Shown here: positions 8,711-15,443 of the stretch, one piece after another | How the letters are laid out: each line of letters begins with the position of its first letter | Numbering within the stretch: the stretch's first letter is position 1 | Assembly (NCBI RefSeq): GCF_023276655.1 | Contig: NZ_JALGRK010000002.1 | Location: 62,001 to 126,000, forward strand | Direction: 5' to 3' | Source of the DNA: Olsenella intestinalis | GTDB lineage: Bacteria > Actinomycetota > Coriobacteriia > Coriobacteriales > Atopobiaceae | Length of the DNA stretch: 64,000 nucleotides | The notes under the pieces: generated by a model | Seen by the model: only the letters and a program-made list of their open reading frames with translations | Databases searched by the model: none | Told to the model about the DNA's origin: nothing | Position numbers and translations under genes: made by a program

Positions 8711-9577
8711 CTAGTCCTTCGGCAGGACCCAGAGGTCGTAGCTGACGCCCTTGTCCTTGTACTTCTCGCAGATCTCCTTGACCTTGCCCTGCTGGTCGAG
8801 CTTCTTGAGGTCGGCCTCGACCTTCTTGGCGAGGTCGCTTCCGGTCGCGCCCTTCGCGAAGCCGACGCCGTAGTGCTCGCTCGAGAGGCTCTCGTCCAGG
8901 ATGCGGTAGCTGCTCTTCTTGTCGCCGATGTTGAAGGTCGCGACGGGGTAGTCGGCGGCGATGGCGTCCACGGCGCCGCTCTCGAGCATCATGAAGGCGG
9001 TGTTGTACTCGCCGATGGTTTGGAGCTGCGCGAACGTCGCGCCCAGCGACGCCTGCTCGCCGCCCTGGGAGAGCAGGTGGTAGGCGGTCGAGTCCGCCTG
9101 CGTGATCACGTTCTTCTGGGCGAGGTCCGCAAGCGTCTTGACGGGGGAGTCCGCCTTGACGACAACGATCTGGCGGTTCTCCATGTACGCGCTCGTGAAC
9201 GCATAGTCGTTCTCGCGCGACTCGATGGTGAAGCCGTTCCAGATGCAGGTGATCTGGCCGCTGTTGAGCAGGCCGTCCTTCGCGTCCCACGCGATCGGCT
9301 TGGGCGTGTAGCTCCACCCCTCGAGCTCGCAGACGGCACGCGCGAGGTCGAGGTCGAAGCCCGTGAACTGGCCGTCGTCGCCCACGTAGCCGTAGGGCGG
9401 GAAGTCCTGGTCAAATCCAACGATGAACTGCCCGTTGAACTCGCTGCCCGGGGCCTGCCCCTGCTGGGCGGGTGCGGCGCCGCATCCCGCGAGCGCGCCG
9501 ATCGCCGGGGTCGCGAGAAGGAGCGCCGATGCGCTCAGGAACTGCCTGCGGTCGATGGTCCTGGTGATGTGCTTCAT
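8711..9577 (-). CDS. Amino-acid ABC transporter substrate-binding lipoprotein
   Basis: An extracellular solute-binding protein of family 3 (SBP_bac_3), 288 residues. The N-terminus combines an RRQFLSAS segment resembling a twin-arginine motif with a hydrophobic stretch and lipobox LAGC (Cys32), so it is likely exported, perhaps by Tat, and lipid-anchored. The mature part starts with the family pattern FIVGFDQDFPPYGY and FTGFDLDLARAV. The internal ATG is chosen (GGAGG 5 nt upstream) over a GTG nine codons earlier. It is the first gene of the importer operon, behind the promoter at 9627-9655. Confidence 0.9.
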   Translation of the reverse strand: MKHITRTIDRRQFLSASALLLATPAIGALAGCGAAPAQQGQAPGSEFNGQFIVGFDQDFPPYGYVGDDGQFTGFDLDLARAVCELEGWSYTPKPIAWDAKDGLLNSGQITCIWNGFTIESRENDYAFTSAYMENRQIVVVKADSPVKTLADLAQKNVITQADSTAYHLLSQGGEQASLGATFAQLQTIGEYNTAFMMLESGAVDAIAADYPVATFNIGDKKSSYRILDESLSSEHYGVGFAKGATGSDLAKKVEADLKKLDQQGKVKEICEKYKDKGVSYDLWVLPKD

Positions 9578-9626
9578 GCCTGCCTCCGTCGTCGCGTCGG
9601 TCACGATACTTTAGCGTAATGGAGTA

Positions 9627-9655
9627 AGCATAGCCGCTGTGCCCCGGCCGTTCAA
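9627..9655 (-). promoter_or_regulatory. Promoter of the amino-acid ABC importer operon
   Basis: On the minus strand: TTGAAC, a 17-bp spacer, TATGCT, about 50 bp upstream of the binding-protein start codon. This is the cleanest sigma-70-type promoter in the window. Confidence 0.7.
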
Positions 9656-9666
9656 CCTTTTCGCAG

Positions 9667-10440
9667 TTACATGTGTGTTTCGTCGCGCGGCGCCTCCGCC
9701 GAGACGAACGCCACGAGCGTTCGCTCGCTCCGTCCCGGCACGACCGACGCACAGGTCACGAGCACGAGCGACCGCCGTGCCTTCGCAAGCGCCTCCTCGG
9801 CACCCCCTGCCTTGGCCTCCGTGCGGCCGAGAAGAGCGTGCAGCCCCTCTCGCGGCACCTCTGTGCGCTCGGCCGCCAGCGCCGTCGCGAGCTCCTCTCC
9901 GCCGTCGATACGCGCCGCGCAGAGTGGCCTGAACTCGCAGACCCCGCCCGCGGGCGTCGTCCAGCGCGCGCTCGCATGCTCGATCGCGGCGAAGCGATCG
10001 GGTCTCCACAGGTCGTACAGCTCCGTGAACGATCCGCCGGTGAGCGCGACGTGGTGCCCGAACGCCATGACGGCAGGCCCGTCCGGGCGCGCGTCGGGCG
10101 CGACGTAGGGCACCCCCACGTCCGAGTCCGCGCCCGTGTGGTCGTGCTCTAGGTAGAACCCCTCGTCGCCCTCGGGCGCACGCATGATCGGGAGGTCGAC
10201 GCCGGTCCCGCCCACCTCGAGCCACGCCACGGCCCCGGGGGCGACGTCCCCGATCAGCTCCGGGCTCACGGCCCCGTCCGTCCTGACCGAGCGGGCGGCC
10301 TCCGCGGACGCGGCAACCGTCGCCGCGCCCCTCCACATGTGCGCCCCCGCAAAAGCGACCAGCGCAAGGCCGAGGGCGGCCAGGGCCCACGTCCTGACCC
10401 TGGCTCGCCCCCGCGCGCCTCGCGTCATGCGTCGACGCAC
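9667..10440 (-). CDS. Sortase, class B-like, paired with the upstream pilin
   Basis: A membrane-bound transpeptidase of 257 residues that would cleave sorting signals and join proteins to each other or to peptidoglycan. One N-terminal membrane helix (about 15-35) precedes the sortase barrel. The catalytic set is visible: GHH (His129/130), VLVTCAS (Cys230) and an arginine in SERTLV (Arg240 or Arg237). The GFYLEHDHTG region resembles SrtB-family members. The GTG start is chosen because AGGAGGAG lies just upstream, and it begins one base after the pilin stop codon, so the pair is one transcription and translation unit. It is the only sortase in the window and the natural processor of the LPQTA protein next to it, perhaps also of the other LPxTA proteins. 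Confidence 0.9.
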   Translation of the reverse strand: MRRRMTRGARGRARVRTWALAALGLALVAFAGAHMWRGAATVAASAEAARSVRTDGAVSPELIGDVAPGAVAWLEVGGTGVDLPIMRAPEGDEGFYLEHDHTGADSDVGVPYVAPDARPDGPAVMAFGHHVALTGGSFTELYDLWRPDRFAAIEHASARWTTPAGGVCEFRPLCAARIDGGEELATALAAERTEVPREGLHALLGRTEAKAGGAEEALAKARRSLVLVTCASVVPGRSERTLVAFVSAEAPRDETHM

Positions 10441-10441
10441 G

Positions 10442-13400
10442 CTATCTCCTCCTGCCGCGCGTCGCCCTGCGGCGCCTGCGAGCGCCTCGTGCGGAGGCGC
10501 GACTGGACGTCAGCAGGCAGACGCCGGCGACCATCGCGAGCGCGCAGCCCAGGCCCGCGGCCGTCTGCGGCAGGGGAGAGCCTCCCGCAGCCTTTGTCAC
10601 ACGCACCGACTGCGCCTCGTCGCCCAGGTCCTCGTGCGTGCAGACGATGTCGCCGTCGCGCGTGAGCCGCTCGAACGCGACGAGCGTCTGGCCGGACGCC
10701 TCGCCGGCCTCGAGCTCGAACTCGACCTGGGTCTCGCCAGAGGCCTCCCTCGGGGTGAACGCCACGCGCCTCCTCAACGGCTCCCCGTCGCTGCCGCGCA
10801 CGGGCTCGCCGCTCTCGCGTTCCATGAGCGTCCCCTCGAGCTCGTACTCCACGCCCGGCTCGAGGTTCTCGTAGCGCACGGTGTCGACCACGCGCGCGAG
10901 GTCCGCCTCGACCTCCTTGTCGCCGCCGTCGGCGTCTCGCGCCTCGGTCCCGATGCTCGCGAGCCACACCGTCTGGGCCTCGTCGGAGAGGTCCGCATGG
11001 CGCGCCACGACCTCGCCGCCGTCGTAGAGCGTCTCGAAGGCCACGGCGGCCCGGCCGGAGCTCTTCCCTGCGTCCACGGCGAACTCGGCGCTCTCTTTGC
11101 CCGACTCCTCCGTGGGCGTGAACTCGTGCTCGAAGACGGCTTTGCCGCCTCCGGGCGCCTCCATCACCTCGCCGGTCTCGCGGTCGTGCAGCTCGCCCAC
11201 GAGCCGGTAGGTCCTGCCGGGGACGAGCCCCTCGTAGCTCACCTCGTCCACGACGGCGACCCCGCCGATGCCGGCAAGGTGCTTCGACTCGCCGCCCGCG
11301 TCGTGCGCGAGCGTGCGGATCGCAGGGAAGCTCACGGTCTGGCCCTCGTCGTTGGCGTCCCTGTGCTCCGCCACGACCACGCCGTCGCGCGTCAGCGTCT
11401 CGAACGCCACGAGGGTGCGCCCGCGCGCGAGCGACGCGTCGAGGGGAATCTCCACGACCTCGCTGCCGCTTGCCGCGCCGCAGGTGAACTCGTGGTCGAC
11501 CGTGACCTCGCGTCCGTCCTGGTCCGCGAGCATGAGGCCGGCGCCCTTGTCGAAGAGTCCTGCCACCAGGTGATACGTGGCGCCCGGCACCAGGTTCTCG
11601 AAGTCCACGGTGTCGCGCACCCGCGTCGGGCCCTCGGTGGACGTCCCCTCGCCCTCCGCCGCGTCCGTCGTCGCGTGCGTGGCGATGCGGCAGGCGCGCA
11701 CGGTCTGCTCCTGCGCCTCGAGGTCCTCGTGGCTGCAGACCTCCTCGTCACCCCTCAGGAGCCGCTCGAACACCACGAGCCTCTTTCCCGTGAGGGCCGG
11801 TGCCGGCAGATCGAGCTCCATGAGCTGCGTCTCCGTCTCGCCTGTCGCCACGAAGGTGCGCTCCGCCCGCGCGGGACCGGCGTCGGTCTCCACCACCTGC
11901 GCGGTCGTCGCGTCCACGAGGGTCGCCACGAGGCGGTACTCGGATCCCGGCACGAGCCCCGCCATGTCGACCGCGTCGCGCACGTGCGCCACTCCCGTGC
12001 TTGGCAGCTCGGTCTCGCCGTCGACGCCGGAGTCCGCGCGCGTCGACATCGTGGGGGAGACGCCTATGGTCTCGTCCGTGTTGCCCAGGTCGCCGTGGAC
12101 GGCCAGCTCGCGCCCGCCCGCGTCGCTCAGCGTCTCGAACACCACGACCGACCTCTCGCCGAGGCGCCTCGCGTCAAGCGGCACCTCCACGTCGCAGGTC
12201 CCGTGGCGCTCGCTCGCCACGAACGTCGCGCTCCCCGTCACGGGCGCGCCCTGCTCGTCCACGATCTCCTCGCCCGTGTCGCGGTCCCTGAGCGTCGCCG
12301 TCAGGCTGTAGCGCTCGCCGGGGGTCACGTTGGCGTAGTAGACCGTGTCCACGATCCTGGCGTCCTCGCGCGCGTCGACCGACTTCGCCCCACCGTCTCC
12401 CCACGCCTCGGTCTCGAGCCGCGGCAGCATCGCGTCGCTCACGGTCCCCAAATCGAGCGTCACGTGGTCGCGCGTCACGCACACCTCGAAGCTCACGAGC
12501 TCGTGCCCCTCGTTGGCGGCGCACCTCAGCTCGCTGACCTCGTATGTGTCGTACGGCAGCGCCCCCAGGTCGTCTCGAACGATACCGCCCGCGCCCGTCT
12601 CGCCGCGCCCCGAGAACCACACGCCGCGCTCGGACGAGAGCCCCGCCTTCGCCGCGCCGCCCTCCGACAGCGCCGCGTCGTTCCCGTTCGTCTGGGCCGT
12701 GTGCGCCACCCACGACGCCGACGTGTCCGCCATGCCGTTCTCGTCGCACACGAGCACGTGCGACTCGCCGGTCGTGGCCGACGTCACGCGAAACGCCACG
12801 CCCGCCAGCGGCCGCATGCTGCCCTCCTCCTTCTTCTTGAGCGAGATGTCGCCGCGCCTCACCTGGTTCTGCGTGCTGCCCTGCGGCTGGGCGTGCACGA
12901 CGCCGGCCTGCCTGACCTCGACCACCTGCGAGCCCCGGTCGCGCTCGCCGCGGCAGGGCAGGTAGCCCCTCGGCGGCGTGACCTCGCTCACGCGGTACGT
13001 CCCGTAGGGGAGAAGAGCCTCCGCCGTCGCCGCGCGTCCCTCGGCGTCGGTCACCATGCGCGCCTCCGCAATCGCGGCGCCCCTGGGGTAGAGGTGTCCC
13101 GCCACGACCACGGGCAGCGCCGACTCGTTGGTCACCTCGAACACCGTGCCCGCAAGCGTCGCCCCACCCAGGGCGTGCTCCTCGCCGGTCTCCGCGTCGA
13201 CCTTGCGCACCGCGATGCCGCCGCGCACGGGCTCGTCGGCGATGCCGCGGCCCGCGAAGTCCCAGCCTGCCGCGTCGCAGCCCCAGCCGCGCCGCTCCAC
13301 CACGGCAGAGTTGCCCTCCTGCCGCACGACGATGACGTGCGCCTCGCCGTCGCTCAGCTCGTAGCCCTCCGGCGCGCCGACCTCCTGCAGGGTGTAGGTC

Positions 13401-14731
13401 CCCAGGGGCAGCGCCATCGCTCCGCGCGCGTCGCGGTAGGGCTTGTCGCCTCCCGCGAGGTGCGCCTCGTCGAAGAGGATCGACCCGGTCGCGTCCGACC
13501 TCAGCGTCCAGGTGCGCGCGGGCGTACCTCCCGTGTCGCCCTCTGCGCCCACGTGCTGGCACAGCCTCACGAGCGCCCCGGCAAGGCTTGCGTCGCCCTC
13601 GCCGCGCTGCGCGAGCTCCGAGCCAAGCGCGACCATCGCGCCGTCCACCTTGCGCACGACGGCCCCCGTGGTCGTCATCGGCTCGTCGGCGACGGCGCCT
13701 CCCGCCACGAGGCCCGTCTGCCCCGCCTCGACGCCAACCGTGTAGACGCGCTCGTCTCGCTCGTAGCCGCGCGGCGCGGCGGTCTCGCGCACGAAGTACG
13801 TGCCCGGCGCGAGCCCCGCGACCTCGCCGTGGCCGCCCGCGTCGCACACGATCCGCGCCACGTCGCCCGAGATGGTCTTCGCCTCCACCGTGCACGCGTC
13901 GTTCAGGTAGACCGTGTAGGTCGCGCCCGCAAGGTCGTACGACGCGTTGCCGTCGCTCGTGGCCGGCCTGGCCGAGCGCTTCTCGAGCGCGGCCGCGCCC
14001 GACCTGCGCGCCAGCAGCAGCCGCTGTCGCGCGACGCCGTCCGTCGGCGCGAAGATTGCCACCCACGTCGCCTCGGGACCCCGCGCCCCGCCGTCGGCAA
14101 AGGCCTGCGCCTCGTCGAGCAGGGCCACGCACGCGCGTTGCGCCTCGGCCGTCTGTGCCGCGAACGGCCCCCAGGTCATGCCCGCCTCGTAGCCCTCGGC
14201 CTCGTTCGTCTCGCAGATCACGCCCTCGCGCGAGAGGAACCCGCCGTGCATCCACAGCGCCAGCTGGGTCACGACCTCGGCCTCGGTCTCGGTCAGCGGC
14301 TGCCCGCAGATCGTCGTCGTGTTGGGGAACCCGTGGTAGACGATGTAGCCGGCCACGGGGTCGCGCTCGTCGGTCAGCTGGTAGGTCGTCCCTTCCGGCC
14401 CCCGCATGCTGCCGTCCAGGCAGAACGCCACGTCATGCGACCCCGAGCGGTACCCCATCTGCTCGGCGCCGATGTCCTGCGCCTCGAAGGTGACGGCCTC
14501 CGACATCGACCCCAGCGCATCGCCGCGCGCCTGCGTGAGGGCCGGCATGAGGATCGCGACCGCGAGGCACGCAAGGGCGAAGAGCACGGCGCCGAGAAGA
14601 GCCTGCCGTCCCTCTCGCCGCTCGCGCCTCCACCGCGCGTCCCTCGCGCCCGCGGAGGCCGCGGGCCCCTCCCGAAGGCGCCGCGGCCTTCCCCTGTGTG
14701 TTGGCTTCGGGCAGTGCAGTCTGGTGTCCAT
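10442..14731 (-). CDS. Thioester-domain, SpaA- and VaFE-repeat pilin-like adhesin with LPQTA sorting signal
   Basis: A cell-wall adhesin or pilus subunit of 1429 residues. A basic N-terminus and one hydrophobic segment (about 43-66) form an export signal. Next comes a likely thioester adhesion domain: FCLDG (Cys104) and VTQLALWMHGG (Gln156) match the Cys and Gln that form the internal thioester capturing host amines in Gram-positive adhesins. Several SpaA/prealbumin-like domains follow (GTYFVRETAAPRGY, GTYTLQEVGAPEGYELS, GTYRVSEVTPPRGY), then five VaFE repeats (VVFETL, VVFERL, VAFETL, VAFETL, VAFERL) of about 90 residues. The C-terminus has LPQTA (1387-1391), a hydrophobic stretch and an Arg-rich tail. 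ATG has GGAG 8 nt upstream; a CATAAT at 14778-14773 could be a -10 box. Confidence 0.88.
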   Translation of the reverse strand: MDTRLHCPKPTHRGRPRRLREGPAASAGARDARWRRERREGRQALLGAVLFALACLAVAILMPALTQARGDALGSMSEAVTFEAQDIGAEQMGYRSGSHDVAFCLDGSMRGPEGTTYQLTDERDPVAGYIVYHGFPNTTTICGQPLTETEAEVVTQLALWMHGGFLSREGVICETNEAEGYEAGMTWGPFAAQTAEAQRACVALLDEAQAFADGGARGPEATWVAIFAPTDGVARQRLLLARRSGAAALEKRSARPATSDGNASYDLAGATYTVYLNDACTVEAKTISGDVARIVCDAGGHGEVAGLAPGTYFVRETAAPRGYERDERVYTVGVEAGQTGLVAGGAVADEPMTTTGAVVRKVDGAMVALGSELAQRGEGDASLAGALVRLCQHVGAEGDTGGTPARTWTLRSDATGSILFDEAHLAGGDKPYRDARGAMALPLGTYTLQEVGAPEGYELSDGEAHVIVVRQEGNSAVVERRGWGCDAAGWDFAGRGIADEPVRGGIAVRKVDAETGEEHALGGATLAGTVFEVTNESALPVVVAGHLYPRGAAIAEARMVTDAEGRAATAEALLPYGTYRVSEVTPPRGYLPCRGERDRGSQVVEVRQAGVVHAQPQGSTQNQVRRGDISLKKKEEGSMRPLAGVAFRVTSATTGESHVLVCDENGMADTSASWVAHTAQTNGNDAALSEGGAAKAGLSSERGVWFSGRGETGAGGIVRDDLGALPYDTYEVSELRCAANEGHELVSFEVCVTRDHVTLDLGTVSDAMLPRLETEAWGDGGAKSVDAREDARIVDTVYYANVTPGERYSLTATLRDRDTGEEIVDEQGAPVTGSATFVASERHGTCDVEVPLDARRLGERSVVVFETLSDAGGRELAVHGDLGNTDETIGVSPTMSTRADSGVDGETELPSTGVAHVRDAVDMAGLVPGSEYRLVATLVDATTAQVVETDAGPARAERTFVATGETETQLMELDLPAPALTGKRLVVFERLLRGDEEVCSHEDLEAQEQTVRACRIATHATTDAAEGEGTSTEGPTRVRDTVDFENLVPGATYHLVAGLFDKGAGLMLADQDGREVTVDHEFTCGAASGSEVVEIPLDASLARGRTLVAFETLTRDGVVVAEHRDANDEGQTVSFPAIRTLAHDAGGESKHLAGIGGVAVVDEVSYEGLVPGRTYRLVGELHDRETGEVMEAPGGGKAVFEHEFTPTEESGKESAEFAVDAGKSSGRAAVAFETLYDGGEVVARHADLSDEAQTVWLASIGTEARDADGGDKEVEADLARVVDTVRYENLEPGVEYELEGTLMERESGEPVRGSDGEPLRRRVAFTPREASGETQVEFELEAGEASGQTLVAFERLTRDGDIVCTHEDLGDEAQSVRVTKAAGGSPLPQTAAGLGCALAMVAGVCLLTSSRASARGARRRRRATRGRRR

Positions 14732-15035
14732 ATCGTCTCCATCCCGTCGGCATGGGTGCTTTGTGGGGAGCGATTATGGCACCGCGAACGCGCTCTCGTC
14801 CGCCATTTCCGCGTGGCGATTGGCCATATGGAGGCTCGTTTCCGCATATTTTTCCTGACTGGGCGAAGGCTCGCGCGAGACTTGTCGAAGCCTTGCCCGC
14901 GACTGCCCGCGCGCGTCGTCTGGCGTATCGAAATTGTGATGAAAACTGACCCACCCGACTTTTTTTGGATTTGCCCTTGCATCGCGAGAGTGGTTTGGGC
15001 ATTATGGTCTAGCGCGTTACGAGGTGGGCCTAAAT
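14732..15035. other. Intergenic region between pilin and tRNA-His, both promoters inside
   Basis: This 304-bp spacer is AT-richer than its surroundings. It holds the leader of the pilin gene (minus strand) and the tRNA promoter (plus strand). I see no gene in it. Confidence 0.6.
14977..15005 (+). promoter_or_regulatory. Promoter of the tRNA-His/tRNA-Lys cluster
   Basis: TTGCAT at 14977-14982, a 17-bp spacer and CATTAT at 15000-15005, about 30 bp before the mature tRNA-His 5' end. Confidence 0.55.
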
Positions 15036-15112
15036 GGTGGGTGTAGCTCAGTTGGCAGAGCGACGGACCGTGGCTCCGTAGGTCGAGGGTTCGAGCCCCT
15101 CTACCCACCCCA
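15036..15112 (+). tRNA. tRNA-His (anticodon GTG)
   Basis: A complete cloverleaf: acceptor GTGGGTG/TACCCAC, D stem GCTC/GAGC, anticodon stem ACGGA/TCCGT, T stem GAGGG/CCCTC and an encoded CCA. The extra G at position -1 opposite discriminator C73 is the histidine identity element. The anticodon loop reads CCGTGGC, so position 33 is C rather than the nearly universal T. Confidence 0.93.
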
Positions 15113-15125
15113 TTTCGACTCGCAT

Positions 15126-15201
15126 GGATCGTTAGCTCAGTTGGTAGAGCAGGGGACTCTTAATCCCAAGGTCGAGGGTTCGACCCCCTCACGATCCACC
15201 A
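15126..15201 (+). tRNA. tRNA-Lys (anticodon CTT), copy 1
   Basis: 76 nt with encoded CCA; acceptor GGATCGT/ACGATCC, anticodon loop CTCTTAA, T loop TTCGACC. It is identical to the copy at 15291-15366. Confidence 0.95.
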
Positions 15202-15213
15202 TCTAACACAGCG

Positions 15214-15239
15214 GCCGGGGCTCAGGCCCCGGCTTCTTT
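15214..15239 (+). terminator. Terminator after tRNA-Lys copy 1
   Basis: Stem GCCGGGGC/GCCCCGGC with a 4-nt loop, followed by TTCTTTG. Confidence 0.75.
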
Positions 15240-15290
15240 GTGCGCCTTCCGGCGCGTCAGATGGCGGGCCTTTCTCGCACAACCGAATAT

Positions 15291-15366
15291 GGATCGTTAG
15301 CTCAGTTGGTAGAGCAGGGGACTCTTAATCCCAAGGTCGAGGGTTCGACCCCCTCACGATCCACCA
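15291..15366 (+). tRNA. tRNA-Lys (anticodon CTT), copy 2
   Basis: Identical in all 76 bases to copy 1, with the same following bases (ATCTAAC) and a similar terminator. The pair arose by a tandem duplication with a 165-bp period. Confidence 0.95.
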
Positions 15367-15377
15367 TCTAACGCAAT

Positions 15378-15404
15378 GGCCGGGGCATCTGCCCCGGCCT
15401 TTTT
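15378..15404 (+). terminator. Terminator after tRNA-Lys copy 2
   Basis: A perfect 10-bp stem GGCCGGGGCA/TGCCCCGGCC with a 2-nt loop and five T's. It also lies at the end of the convergent protease gene. Confidence 0.85.
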
Positions 15405-15443
15405 GCATCTCATGCGGCTTTGCGGCGTCCGGTGCCCCTGCGC

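Noticed and set aside
10184-15046. Open plus-strand frame of about 1600 codons opposite the pilin and sortase genes
   Set aside because: A mirror of GC-rich coding on the other strand: Arg/His/Ala/Leu-rich, no domains, no ribosome-binding site.
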